From positions 1-64,000 of the forward strand of contig PDLQ01000022.1 of NCBI GenBank assembly GCA_002591745.1: a stretch of 64,000 nt of DNA, written 5' to 3'. The DNA is from Lewinellaceae bacterium SD302. Lineage in GTDB: Bacteria; Bacteroidota; Bacteroidia; Chitinophagales; Saprospiraceae. Positions 16,904 to 25,056 of the stretch are shown in pieces (position 1 is the first letter of the stretch; every line of letters starts with the position of its first letter). The notes beneath the pieces were generated by a model, which did no database searches, was not told the DNA's origin, and saw nothing but the letters and a program-made list of their open reading frames with translations. The position numbers and the translations under genes were made by a program.

Positions 16904-18358
16904 CTATTCCTCCAAAGCCTTGCGCAACAGCAGCTGGGTTTCTTTCGGTTCCGCACTGCCCTTGCTGGCTCGCATGACTTCACCCATGAAAAAACCAATC
17001 AACCCTTTTTTCCCTTTACGGTAAGCCGCGACTTTATCCGGGTTAGCGGTAATGACATCATCAACCAGTCCGGCCAGAAAATTTTCGTCGCTATTCTGGA
17101 TAAGCCCGAGTTGATTAGCAGCTTCTTTCACATCTACGTTCGGTTGCCCAAGTAGGTGAGAAAGCAGTTTCCCACTAGCTGCCGAAGCATTGACTTGTCC
17201 ATCCAGGACAAGCTGCTGCAACTCGGCCATTTGTTGAGGAGAGAGCTGGAAATCCGATGGTAAAGTATTGCTCTCGGTGAGGTAGGGCAAGATCTTGTTT
17301 ATGAATATATTAGATAGCCCTTTTTTATCCGGGGAAACGGATAGGAATGACTTGAATAACACGAATTGTTGGTAGTCCTGACTGAGGATTTCGGCGTCGT
17401 AATCGGGTAAATTGTGGACTTCAGTGAGTTCAGCGTAAACCTCCCAGGGCAATTGGTTGCTATTGACGCGGACTTTGTCGATGTAATCTTCATCCAGGCG
17501 TAAGGGTGGCAGATCCGGCTCCGGGAAATAACGATAATCGTGGGCATCCTCTTTGTCCCGCAGTGGAGTAGTAGTGCCTTTTACCGGGTCGAATTGCAGG
17601 GTCTGTTGCCTTACCTGGCCACCGCTTTCTATCAATGCAATCTGCCGCTTTACCTCGTAGGCTACTGCTTTAGCGGCGAACTTCATACTGTTCATGTTCT
17701 TCACCTCGCAGCGGGTACCGTAAACTTCGCTGCCCTCGGGGCGAACGGAGATATTGACGTCGCAGCGTAAACTACCTTCCTGCATATTACCGTCGGAAAT
17801 TCCCAGGTAACGAACGAGTTGCCGCAAAGTACCCATGAAAGCTTCCACTTCTTCGGGAGAGCGTAAGTCGGGTTCGGTGACAATCTCCAGCAAAGGAGTC
17901 CCGGCCCGATTCAGGTCAACGTAGCTATAGCCTTTGGCCGCCTCGGGGTGAATACTTTTTCCAGCATCTTCCTCCATGTGAACGTGGTGGATGCGAACAT
18001 CTTTAGTCGATCCGTCTTTTAGTCGCAAAGGCAGATGGCCACCCAGGCAAATGGGGGCACGGTCCTGAGTGATCTGGTAACCTTTGGGCAGGTCAGCGTA
18101 GAAATAATTCTTGCGGTCGAAGCTACTTTCACGGTTGATTTCGCAGCCCAGGGCCAGTCCCAGCCGTACCGCGTACTCCAATTGGGTTTCGTTGAGACGG
18201 GGTAGGGTGCCGGGATAACCGAGACTTACTACGCTAAGGCGGGTATTGGGCGCACCGCCAAAATCATTGCGGTCACCACAAAAAGCCTTAGAGGCTGTTG
18301 CTAGTTGAACGTGTGCTTCCAGACCGATTACGGTCTCGTAGCGGGCATTTGAACTCAT
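16904..18358 (-). CDS. gatB: Asp-tRNA(Asn)/Glu-tRNA(Gln) amidotransferase subunit B
   Basis: tRNA-dependent amidotransferase subunit that activates Glu-tRNA(Gln) or Asp-tRNA(Asn) with ATP for amidation; acts with GatA and GatC, which are not in this window. At 484 residues it has full family length. It opens YETVIGLEAHVQLATASKAFCGDRN (zinc-site Cys region) and continues with LGYPGTLPRLNE, KNYFYADLPKGYQITQ and EGSLRCDVNISVRP. It ends in a GatB/YqeY helical tail (FLAGLVDDVITANPDKV ... KKGLIGFFMGEVMRASKG). Its start overlaps the end of the upstream amidase gene by 4 nt, so the two are translationally coupled. Confidence 0.97.
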   Translation of the reverse strand: MSSNARYETVIGLEAHVQLATASKAFCGDRNDFGGAPNTRLSVVSLGYPGTLPRLNETQLEYAVRLGLALGCEINRESSFDRKNYFYADLPKGYQITQDRAPICLGGHLPLRLKDGSTKDVRIHHVHMEEDAGKSIHPEAAKGYSYVDLNRAGTPLLEIVTEPDLRSPEEVEAFMGTLRQLVRYLGISDGNMQEGSLRCDVNISVRPEGSEVYGTRCEVKNMNSMKFAAKAVAYEVKRQIALIESGGQVRQQTLQFDPVKGTTTPLRDKEDAHDYRYFPEPDLPPLRLDEDYIDKVRVNSNQLPWEVYAELTEVHNLPDYDAEILSQDYQQFVLFKSFLSVSPDKKGLSNIFINKILPYLTESNTLPSDFQLSPQQMAELQQLVLDGQVNASAASGKLLSHLLGQPNVDVKEAANQLGLIQNSDENFLAGLVDDVITANPDKVAAYRKGKKGLIGFFMGEVMRASKGSAEPKETQLLLRKALEE

Positions 18359-19290
18359 AAACCGTTGCGTTCGATTTCTTGAATGGCCAGTACGTGGGCG
18401 TCGGCAATTTTTTGGCGAACGCTGTCTTTCATCAACTCGATTACCTCAAAACGGTTGTTGAAAAATCCACTTTCGGTAAGGATGGCGGGCATCCTGGTAG
18501 CGCGGAGAACATAGAACTGACCAGTTACCTTACTGCGGAGGTGGCGATTTCTAAAGCCCGTTTGCTCGATGAGGTGGCGCTGAAAGATCCCGGCGATCTT
18601 TTTCCCTTTCGTACTGCGGTGAAAGTGCCAGGTTTCAATGCCTCGGACGTTATCATCCGTCCAGTCATTGATGGAGCGGGCGGGGCCGGCATTGCAGTGG
18701 ATGCTAACGAATATTTTGGGAATGTTGACGCTCAGGCGATTGGCGCGGTTAACCCGTTCCTGCAGGAAGTTGCCAACATCCGTTTCTGGCACGGTTACGT
18801 AGTAGCGAATTCCCAGTAGGTCCAGTTGATTGGTGATGCGCCCCAGGATGTCACGATTGAACTTGTACTCCATCAGCCGCTCACCATCGGCCAGTTTAGG
18901 GCTGCGTTTACCAGCTGTCTTACTACCGTGGCCGGGGTCCAGACACCAGACGTAGCGGGCGATGTGCTCTGGATGCGGTGGGGTAGGAACGCTGCCGCCA
19001 TTGTCGTCTAATTCAATCGGAGGTTCATCGTCCGTTGGCGGAGGAGCAGGATTGTCTTCGAATTCAGGATTTTCTTCATCCGTGTCGGTCGGCTCGGATT
19101 CGTGGCTGATCACGACGCCGTCGTCCGGATCTACGTCGCTGCTGTCTTGTGGTTCATCCGGATCAGCTATCGGCGGCGGCGGTGGTGCAGGGGGAAGCTC
19201 CGGCGGCCGCTGGGGAATCGGCCGACGGCGGCGACCATCGCCAAAAATGGAGGCGAGTAGATCGGTCAGCTTTTCCAGAAACTCTTTCAT
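18355..19290 (-). CDS. N-acetylmuramoyl-L-alanine amidase (Amidase_3), no visible signal peptide
   Basis: Zinc amidase that cleaves the peptide stem from peptidoglycan. Residues ~105-311 hold the Amidase_3 domain: CLDPGHGSKTAG (His ligand), RLMEYKFN (Glu ligand), FVSIHCNAG (His ligand) and ILTESGFFNN (catalytic Glu). In front of it is a short amphipathic helix (KEFLEKLTDLLASIFGDG), then a ~75-residue Pro/Asp/Glu-rich linker that is probably disordered. There is no Sec signal, which is unusual for a cell-wall amidase and recalls lysins of phage or contractile-injection type; no such genes are nearby. It overlaps gatB by 4 nt and has a TACCTTGG box just upstream. Confidence 0.85.
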   Translation of the reverse strand: MKEFLEKLTDLLASIFGDGRRRRPIPQRPPELPPAPPPPPIADPDEPQDSSDVDPDDGVVISHESEPTDTDEENPEFEDNPAPPPTDDEPPIELDDNGGSVPTPPHPEHIARYVWCLDPGHGSKTAGKRSPKLADGERLMEYKFNRDILGRITNQLDLLGIRYYVTVPETDVGNFLQERVNRANRLSVNIPKIFVSIHCNAGPARSINDWTDDNVRGIETWHFHRSTKGKKIAGIFQRHLIEQTGFRNRHLRSKVTGQFYVLRATRMPAILTESGFFNNRFEVIELMKDSVRQKIADAHVLAIQEIERNGL

Positions 19291-19297
19291 TGGAAAA

Positions 19298-19305
19298 CCA
19301 AGGTA
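19298..19305 (-). promoter_or_regulatory. -7 box TACCTTGG before amidase-gatB
   Basis: One mismatch to TAnnTTTG, ending 7 nt before the ATG at 19290. The identical octamer precedes aroC. Confidence 0.4.
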
Positions 19306-19368
19306 AGGAGCCGAACGGAAAGAACGGCTTTAGTGAGCTAAAATCATTTGTGAATTACAGAGGCCGGG

Positions 19369-20286
19369 TCAAGCTACGTTCTCTAATTCGCTGTTTGGAG
19401 TGTCGTCAAATTGTATACGTAGAGGGATGTCCTTGGCACCACCGTATATTTTGACCTCCGTAATGTCAGCCGGCATGTTATAGGAGTGTTCCATGATCGT
19501 TTGTTTCACTTCCCGAATGACTTGCCCCTTTAATATCATAGGAGAAACCCGGTAGTCCATAGTTTCCACCCAGAAGTAAACCTTGAGATCAACCGTGCTC
19601 ACACCTAAGCCATCTTCTACTACAAAGTTGGCGTGTTCCTGATCTTGTACCAGGTTCTCATTATTATCGAGAACGGCCTGGATGACTTGCTTCGCCCCGG
19701 AAATATCATCCTCGTAAGCAATGCCTACCGTGAAGTCATAACGGATGTAGCCGTCGGCGGTAAAATTCTGTAATGGCTTCTTCATTACGTCCGCATTGGG
19801 CACGTAGATGTCTTTTCCATCAAAAGTCTTAAGGTGGGTATAGCGCATGTTCAATGCACGTACTTTTCCGAAATGGTCATCAATTTTAATGGTGTCATTT
19901 ACGTCAAAGGGTCGGCTAAAGGCCAATACTATGCCGGCAATGAAATTCTCGCCAATGTCCTGAAAGGCAAAGCCGACTACTACGGCACCAATCCCCGCTG
20001 CTCCAAATAAGCCAGATGCAATATTGCCTAGTCCGGCAGTTTGGAGAGCCAGCAATAAAACGCCCAGGACGAGCAATACCCGGAGTGTATTGGTCAGGAA
20101 TTTACCCATCAGCGGGTCGTCCATCCTCGCCAGGATTCGTCTGCCCAGCAGACCGGCAATCCATCGGGCCAGGTACAGACCAACGATGAAAATGATCAAT
20201 GCGATGATGATACCTGGCAAAGCGAGCATGAAATCGTTCCACAGGTCAACGAAAACTTCGGTCAGCGTAATTCTTTCTTCTTCCAT
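19369..20286 (-). CDS. mscS: MscS-family mechanosensitive ion channel
   Basis: A 305-residue small-conductance type channel. It has three membrane helices: LALPGIIIALIIFIVGLYLA, VLLVLGVLLLALQTAGL, and the Gly/Ala-packed pore helix SGLFGAAGIGAVVVGFAFQDIGENFIAGI. The cytoplasmic beta domain follows (DVNDTIKIDDHFGKV, YVPNADVMKKPLQNF), then the alpha/beta vestibule. It releases solutes from the inner membrane during hypo-osmotic shock. Its upstream region holds a promoter, a structured stretch and an intrinsic terminator 76 nt before the ATG, so it may be controlled by transcription attenuation (inference). Confidence 0.92.
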   Translation of the reverse strand: MEEERITLTEVFVDLWNDFMLALPGIIIALIIFIVGLYLARWIAGLLGRRILARMDDPLMGKFLTNTLRVLLVLGVLLLALQTAGLGNIASGLFGAAGIGAVVVGFAFQDIGENFIAGIVLAFSRPFDVNDTIKIDDHFGKVRALNMRYTHLKTFDGKDIYVPNADVMKKPLQNFTADGYIRYDFTVGIAYEDDISGAKQVIQAVLDNNENLVQDQEHANFVVEDGLGVSTVDLKVYFWVETMDYRVSPMILKGQVIREVKQTIMEHSYNMPADITEVKIYGGAKDIPLRIQFDDTPNSELENVA

Positions 20287-20361
20287 TGCATTTTATCTTG
20301 AAATACACAATGACCGAAATTTTGGAAAGATATTGGGCATATATTGTCTAACTACCACAAT

Positions 20362-20392
20362 AAAAAAGCGGCCTCCCTATCGGGGAAGCCGC
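20362..20392 (-). terminator. intrinsic terminator upstream of mscS
   Basis: Read on the minus strand: GCGGCTTCCCC, loop, GGGAGGCCGC, then TTTTTTA. It lies 76 nt before the mscS start and about 130 nt after a consensus promoter. It could end a small RNA or serve as an attenuator for mscS. Confidence 0.85.
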
Positions 20393-20521
20393 AATGTATA
20401 AAGCTTAAAGTCGATCATGCCGTTACAGAGAACCGGGAAAACTGTAACTTCGTCCAGTATCAATATGGGCGATCAATTTTCACGCCCGTGAGTATCTGAA
20501 TAAAGTGTTCTTCCCGATTGA
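20362..20521 (-). ncRNA. candidate structured small RNA or mscS leader
   Basis: A ~160-nt minus-strand transcript is predicted between a consensus promoter (20527-20557) and a strong terminator. Near the 5' end AATCGGGAA can pair with TTCCCGGTT about 80 nt later. Inside that domain GGGCG/CGCCC closes a hairpin, and ACTT/AAGT plus CAG/CTG extend it. GTTACAG and CTGTAAC flank the closing strand and could form a competing hairpin, as in riboswitch or attenuator switching. It matches no riboswitch consensus or 6S/SRP/tmRNA signature I know. No open reading frame of note is inside. Confidence 0.5.
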
Positions 20522-20526
20522 CAATT

Positions 20527-20557
20527 CAAATATAGGGGCGCTTTTACACGAACCAAA
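20527..20557 (-). promoter_or_regulatory. consensus Bacteroidota promoter (TTTG-N19-TATATTTG)
   Basis: Minus strand: TTTG (20557-20554), a 19-nt spacer, then TATATTTG (20534-20527). This is the best full promoter match seen in the window. Confidence 0.65.
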
Positions 20558-20790
20558 TTCGACCTGACTCGGTATATGTGATGGCTAAGCTATTTTCGAA
20601 GGTTCAAAAGAGAAGCCCTAATCGTCCTTTTTCTAATTATTGATGGTTTGGCGTAAAACGGCCGGAGGAATTTTGGTGTTTTGGGCAGGTTGCCCAAAAA
20701 ATATTCCGTTTCGAAATTTGGCTTTTTGCTTATGTACAAAACAAAACTAAGTCGGCAGATTAACCATGAATTATTCTGAATTTAACATGT
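20558..20790. other. non-coding stretch between pbpC and the mscS-leader promoter
   Basis: A+T-rich, no credible gene. It contains a 9-bp perfect hairpin (TTTTGGGCA 20679-20687 with TGCCCAAAA 20691-20699), about 90 nt past the pbpC stop, which probably marks the end of that transcript. Confidence 0.5.
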
Positions 20791-23178
20791 TTACTCACTG
20801 ATTTCAAAATAATGATGCAGGCTGCTGCCATTTTCATCGGTAAGGACTAGGTGGTGGCGGCCGGGAGAGGTCACGATCTCTTTAGTGTGAAAGTAGGCGG
20901 TAGTCCCAATAAACTCCCCGTTCAGGTGCCAGTATACTTCGGTGGCGGGTTGTTGGTGAGCTAACTGAAAGATCACCGGTATCGGTAAGCCGTTTTCATC
21001 CATGCTTAAGCTGATGACGCCGCTGTTGTGCGGATAAATCAGTTGCATCGTCCGCTCGTTGGTGACTTCCGGTCCCTCACAGGCAGAGTGCCATTCGGGC
21101 AAGGACCGATAGCCAGGATTTTCTTTGCGGTAATAATGAGCAAGCCGGGGGGGGAGAGAAAACCAACTGACTTGTCGCTGATTTTCTACTGGGCAATCAA
21201 TCGACACGCGGCGCTCTTCCGCTTCGTCAACCCAGATACGCTGGTGGTACTTACACACATCCGCACGTTCCGTATTGATGGCTACCCAACTGCTATCCAA
21301 AGGACAACTGGGTCCAGCCAGCAGACCGCTTAAGGTGCAAGTCGTAATTTGCCGCAATTCATCGTATGGAGGTTCAAACCACTCCGGTCCATCATCGGGT
21401 AATTGGTGAAATATATCGAAGAACAGCGGCGCAGCGGCTTTGATGCCTACCAGACCTTTTCGTCCCTCGCCATCGGCGTTGCCGGTCCAGACGGCTACCA
21501 CGTAGTTTGGGTCCGTACCTACCGCCCAAGCATCTCGAAAACCAAAACTTGTGCCGGTTTTCCAGCCAATTTTACGTTGAGTCGCAAATTGCTCCCATTC
21601 ACCTTCCTGCCCGGGCCTTTCGAGTTGACGTAATGACTGTAAAGTTAGGTAACCGGCTCCCGCGTCGATGGGCCCGGCTCGGCGGACCAGCTTTTCCTGA
21701 TTTGTCTCTTTTGGCTGGCAAACCTGTCCGGCCTGACTATCAGTCGGACGGAGTAGCAGTGCTTTATCCCAGTCGTGAGAGTCATATAGTCCCTGGCGAT
21801 TATAATAATAACGTTGCTGGCGGCTGAGTCCCAGAAACCAACTGGCGATTTGCTCCATGTTGATCTCGCAACCACCGAGCACCAGCGAAAGTCCGTAATG
21901 CCCCGCTGGCTGATCCAAAAAATCAAAGCCAAAATCTTGCAATTCGGCGTGAAAATTGGGAATGCCAAACTCTCGCAGCAAGTACACAAAGGGGATATTC
22001 AAAGAACGGGCCAGTGCACGATCCGCCGCCACGGCTCCCGAATAGCCGGCATTGAAATTGGCGGGCCGAAAACCCCGAAAACTGCTGGGGTAGTCCGGGA
22101 GTAATTCACGGGGAGCCAGGGTGCCATTGCTCAGGGCAAGTCCATACAGTACGGGTTTGAGTAAGCTGCCGGGACTTCTGGGCGCAGTCACCATATCTAC
22201 CTCCGGGTCGTGATCGGGGTCGTTTCCCGAATTGCCCACGTAAGCGACTACGGCTCCACTACTGACCTCGATGACGAGAGCGGCTGCATTGTGAATCTCA
22301 CTGCGTGCCAGTTCGTCGCGGTGGCGCTCCACGCTGCTGGTAATCCGACGTTGCAGATTACCATCTAGACAGGTATTGATCCGACCGCTCCGGCCTGACA
22401 GTTTTAGCCTGGTCATTAAATGGGGTGCGAAACGGGGTAAGCGTAGCGGCTTTTGTGGCAGGGATTCCAGGCGGGAAAGTTCATATTCCTCGTCAGTGAT
22501 GCTACCATTTGCAAGCAGTTTATCCAGTAGCCGGTCTCTCTTGGCCAATAGTTGGTCCCTGGATCTTCCCGGATGGATTAAAGCCGGGCTATTGGGCAAG
22601 ACCGCCAGTGTAGCGGCTTCGGCCCAGCTTAAGTCCGTCGCAGAGCGGCCGTAATAGCGCCAGGCGGCGGCTTCTATCCCAACCACATTACCGCCAAAGG
22701 GAGCATTGTCACACCAAAGCTTCAGTATTTCTTCTTTGTTATAGCGCCACTCCAGTCTCGTAGCCAGGAAAGCTTCAATGACTTTTTGCAAGACGGTTCG
22801 TGGCGGATTATCACGGCTCAACCGGATGACCTGCATCGTTATGGTGGAGCCACCGGAAACGATACTCCCGGCCCGCCAATTTTGCCGCATGGCCCGGCCC
22901 AGAGCGATCAGGTCTACTCCCCAATGATCCTCAAAACGCTTATCCTCAAAAGCCATAATCGCTTTTGCCAACTTGGGGGATAAGCTGTCTGCCGCTGGAA
23001 TTCGCCACTGCTCGTCTTCAGCGATACTGGCTGATAGGAGTTGACCGTCTCTATCTAGTAATACTGTAGCCAGTGGTGCATCGAATAGGGTAGTGGGCAG
23101 GCAAAAAAGCCACAGGGTCAATATTCCTGCGATGAAGGCAGTAAGGACTTTCCAGCGGCGTTTTTTGAAAAATGGCAT
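20791..23178 (-). CDS. pbpC: penicillin-binding protein 1C
   Basis: Bifunctional class A PBP, 795 residues from the ATG at 23178. It has an N-terminal membrane anchor (KVLTAFIAGILTLWLFCL). The GT51 glycosyltransferase domain has MAFEDKRFEDHWGVD and GGSTITMQVIRLSR. The transpeptidase domain has SPGSLLKPVLYG (Ser nucleophile, SxxK), SLNIPF (SxN) and KTGTSFGFRDAW (KTG). A C-terminal BiPBP_C beta domain follows. It polymerises and possibly cross-links peptidoglycan in the periplasm. In many Bacteroidota pbpC sits beside an alpha-2-macroglobulin gene; none is adjacent here. The longer frame to 23247 adds residues before the basic anchor start PFFKKRR and is rejected. Confidence 0.93.
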   Translation of the reverse strand: MPFFKKRRWKVLTAFIAGILTLWLFCLPTTLFDAPLATVLLDRDGQLLSASIAEDEQWRIPAADSLSPKLAKAIMAFEDKRFEDHWGVDLIALGRAMRQNWRAGSIVSGGSTITMQVIRLSRDNPPRTVLQKVIEAFLATRLEWRYNKEEILKLWCDNAPFGGNVVGIEAAAWRYYGRSATDLSWAEAATLAVLPNSPALIHPGRSRDQLLAKRDRLLDKLLANGSITDEEYELSRLESLPQKPLRLPRFAPHLMTRLKLSGRSGRINTCLDGNLQRRITSSVERHRDELARSEIHNAAALVIEVSSGAVVAYVGNSGNDPDHDPEVDMVTAPRSPGSLLKPVLYGLALSNGTLAPRELLPDYPSSFRGFRPANFNAGYSGAVAADRALARSLNIPFVYLLREFGIPNFHAELQDFGFDFLDQPAGHYGLSLVLGGCEINMEQIASWFLGLSRQQRYYYNRQGLYDSHDWDKALLLRPTDSQAGQVCQPKETNQEKLVRRAGPIDAGAGYLTLQSLRQLERPGQEGEWEQFATQRKIGWKTGTSFGFRDAWAVGTDPNYVVAVWTGNADGEGRKGLVGIKAAAPLFFDIFHQLPDDGPEWFEPPYDELRQITTCTLSGLLAGPSCPLDSSWVAINTERADVCKYHQRIWVDEAEERRVSIDCPVENQRQVSWFSLPPRLAHYYRKENPGYRSLPEWHSACEGPEVTNERTMQLIYPHNSGVISLSMDENGLPIPVIFQLAHQQPATEVYWHLNGEFIGTTAYFHTKEIVTSPGRHHLVLTDENGSSLHHYFEISE

Positions 23179-23282
23179 GTTGGAATTGCCTGATGTATAA
23201 ATTGAGTTTAGTGCGGAGATCAGAGTCGCCATTTTAGTTTCAAACACTTAGCGAAATAATGGAGCATAGGTTGAAGCCCTCG

Positions 23283-23325
23283 GGTCCGAGTGTCACGCTA
23301 GTAACTCTAACGAGTATCTCGGACC
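23283..23325. other. hairpin between ridA and pbpC
   Basis: GGTCCGAG (23283-23290) pairs perfectly with CTCGGACC (23318-23325), enclosing ACTC-taac-GAGT. It lies in the 282-nt spacer 23179-23460 and could be a ridA 3' end structure or a pbpC leader element. No T-run follows. Confidence 0.45.
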
Positions 23326-23460
23326 GAAGGTCCTCGACCCAGGATTCCTCTTAAGCTATCAGGGGTGCCGAATGAAAACAGTCTTCAATTCAACTCCCGT
23401 ATCCGCTAACGTCAGGCCGGGTAAACTCCTGAAATTGTCGAGTGTGCTGAAGACGCTTAC

Positions 23461-23844
23461 TTAGTCCACAGCCGCAATCACACTTATCTCAATATTCACA
23501 AATTTAGGCAGGTTAGCTACTTCCACCAGTTCCCGGGCCGGGGCGGTGGCCTCGTCGAAATACTCGGCGTAAACGGCGTTGATCCGCGCGTAGTTTCCCA
23601 TGTCGGAGACGAAGATGGAGCATTTGATAATGTCCTCGAATGTTAGCCCGGCTTCGGTGAGCACTGACTTGATGTTCTTCATTACCTGGTGGGTCTCGGC
23701 TTCAATATTATCCAGGACCAATTCGCCGGTAGGAGGATCGATAGCGATTTGTCCGCTCATGTACAGTACGCCATTGTGGAGGACGGACTGGTTGTATGGC
23801 CCCACCGGGGCGGGTGCATTTTTGGTGTTGATGATCTTCTTCAT
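23461..23844 (-). CDS. ridA: RidA family 2-iminobutanoate/2-iminopropanoate deaminase
   Basis: A 127-residue trimeric cytoplasmic enzyme that hydrolyses reactive enamine/imine intermediates released by PLP enzymes. It starts KKIINTKNAPAPVGPYNQSV. The core has LYMSGQIAIDPPTGEL, TEAGLTFEDIIKCSIFVSDM and the C-terminal signature APARELVEVANLPKFVNIEISVIA, with the catalytic Arg in PARE. The start is the ATG at 23844, since the frame further upstream enters the rpmF terminator. It is a single gene on the minus strand. Confidence 0.93.
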   Translation of the reverse strand: MKKIINTKNAPAPVGPYNQSVLHNGVLYMSGQIAIDPPTGELVLDNIEAETHQVMKNIKSVLTEAGLTFEDIIKCSIFVSDMGNYARINAVYAEYFDEATAPARELVEVANLPKFVNIEISVIAAVD

Positions 23845-23860
23845 AGGATAAAGTAACGAC

Positions 23861-23896
23861 AAAAAGCCCTTCACTTCGAAAAGTGAAAGGCTTTTA
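23861..23896 (-). terminator. intrinsic terminator of rpmF
   Basis: Minus strand: AAAAGCCTTTCACTT pairs with AAGTGAAGGGCTTTTT around a TTCG-type loop, ending in a T-run. It starts 25 nt after the rpmF stop. Confidence 0.85.
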
Positions 23897-23920
23897 TTTA
23901 TGACTTGAAAATCCGGGGAA

Positions 23921-24142
23921 CTAGTCCTCGGTTTCGTCCTCTTCGATTTCCACTACTTCAGGAGCGGCTACCAGAATATTGCCACGGTACACGAGGTTAC
24001 CCTCAGCATCTTTGTGGGCGCGGTGACGCAGGTGAGTCTCGCCGGTTTTCGGGTCGATAGAAGTAGTAGGGGCAGTTGCCTTGTAGTGGGTCCGGCGCTT
24101 GCGCTTGCGTTGTTTGGAAATCCGGCTCTTTGGATGTGCCAT
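23921..24142 (-). CDS. rpmF: 50S ribosomal protein L32
   Basis: A 73-residue large-subunit protein: [20 protein letters not shown] is the rRNA-binding basic N-terminus. The usual two CxxC zinc pairs are absent and replaced by [14 protein letters not shown], the zinc-independent form common in Bacteroidota. The tail is strongly acidic (EEDETED). It is preceded by the DUF177/YceD gene, a conserved pairing across bacteria, and closed by a strong terminator. Confidence 0.96.
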   Translation of the reverse strand: MAHPKSRISKQRKRKRRTHYKATAPTTSIDPKTGETHLRHRAHKDAEGNLVYRGNILVAAPEVVEIEEDETED

Positions 24143-24161
24143 TATAAATTAATTTTAGCTT

Positions 24162-24716
24162 TTAATCTTTGTTCAGATTCTTGAGTACGTCCCAGGGGCT
24201 GGGTTTGTCAGTGTCTTCTTGTCGGTTACGATTAGCCAGTGCTTCTTCTTCAGCATCCAGCTTATCCAGCATTTCTTCGTCGCAGGGGTAGGGTGGTTGC
24301 CCCGTCCGGCAATCAAAGGTTCTGATCATAGGCATGGCCAATAGCATGAACTCGTAGGCATAGGTTGCCAACTCAAGTTCGTGAGCGTCGGGTGCCAGGT
24401 AGACCAGCAGTGGATCGTCGCTTTCTTCTTCCCCGTCGGGGTTGATTTGAAAAAGCAGTACCTCGGTACCACTTACCGGCAGGTCAATGCCAGCCAGGCA
24501 ACGGTCACATTCGGTGGCCATCGTTCCCTCAAAGTCAAACCGGACCGTAAATTCTCCAAATTTCTTGTCCACTAGTATGCTCAGTTCCAGAGCGGCCTTT
24601 TTGACCGGGCTGTCTGGAAAGGCAGCGAAGAATTCATCATTTACCTGATACGTATATTCGTGCGTTCCGGGTTTCAAGCCTTTGATTGGCAGGATGTAAG
24701 GGCGTAATACTTGCAT
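24162..24716 (-). CDS. DUF177 (YceD) family protein
   Basis: A 184-residue cytoplasmic protein; ATG at 24716 gives the family start QVLRPYILPIKGLKPG. It carries the conserved Cys pair TECDRCLAGIDLPV, an acidic middle stretch, a second Cys motif (FDCRTGQPPYPCDEE), and ends with the typical SPWDVLKNLNKD. YceD-type proteins are linked by genetics to 23S rRNA or ribosome maturation and are nearly always encoded next to rpmF, as here (20-nt gap). The promoter TACCTTTG lies at 24781-24788. Confidence 0.9.
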   Translation of the reverse strand: MQVLRPYILPIKGLKPGTHEYTYQVNDEFFAAFPDSPVKKAALELSILVDKKFGEFTVRFDFEGTMATECDRCLAGIDLPVSGTEVLLFQINPDGEEESDDPLLVYLAPDAHELELATYAYEFMLLAMPMIRTFDCRTGQPPYPCDEEMLDKLDAEEEALANRNRQEDTDKPSPWDVLKNLNKD

Positions 24717-24780
24717 CGGATAAATGATTTTGACGATCCTGATCACGCCCGTTGGTGTGGGATTTACTCAAAAGTGAGCG

Positions 24781-24788
24781 CAAAGGTA
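24781..24788 (-). promoter_or_regulatory. -7 box TACCTTTG for DUF177-rpmF
   Basis: Full TAnnTTTG match followed by CGCT, 64 nt before the DUF177 ATG. Confidence 0.6.
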
Positions 24789-24795
24789 ATTAAAA

Positions 24796-24833
24796 GCTGA
24801 ATATTTTTTGGCCTAAGCCAAAAAATATTCAGC
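24796..24833. terminator. 17-bp perfect hairpin
   Basis: GCTGAATATTTTTTGGC (24796-24812) pairs perfectly with 24817-24833 around a 4-nt loop. It lies downstream of aroC and just upstream of the DUF177 promoter, and may insulate the two transcripts. Confidence 0.6.
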
Positions 24834-24838
24834 GGATG

Positions 24839-25052
24839 TAAGACTGCTCGTTCGCTCCGCGAACTGCGTAGGAAGGAAACGCTCGTGTCACGTATGCCAA
24901 ATAGGAATAATCCCTAATTTCGCCCTTGGCGAAACGCGTGTGATGATTACTAGCGTTTCGTCGAAGGCGAAACTGGGGGCTATTCCTACTTGCCGTACAC
25001 ACCGTTTTTTGCTGTACTCCTACGTAGCGAGCGAAGCGAGCAAGCAGTCTTA
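24839..25052. repeat. 214-nt nested inverted-repeat element
   Basis: Outer arms begin TAAGACTGCT (24839-24848) and end AGCAGTCTTA (25043-25052). Further in, GCGTAGGA and TCCTACGT-type arms recur, then TAGGAATA with TATTCCTA, and TTTCGCC with GGCGAAA arms. It fills the space between the aroC stop and the DUF177 promoter, with no coding potential. It looks like a MITE-like or structured 3' element; no transposase is present. Confidence 0.6.
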
Positions 25053-25056
25053 TGTC

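Noticed and set aside
20362-20521. 6S, SRP or tmRNA identity for the RNA upstream of mscS
   Set aside because: The conserved sequence blocks of these RNAs (SRP tetraloop region, tmRNA tRNA-like end, 6S closing stem joining both ends) are not visible.
23283-23345. tRNA-like fold in the ridA-pbpC spacer
   Set aside because: There is a perfect 8-bp stem, but no T-loop GTTCGA signature, no anticodon arm and no 7-bp acceptor stem in the right spacing.
24839-25052. Insertion sequence between aroC and DUF177
   Set aside because: No transposase frame or relic is present; only nested inverted arms.
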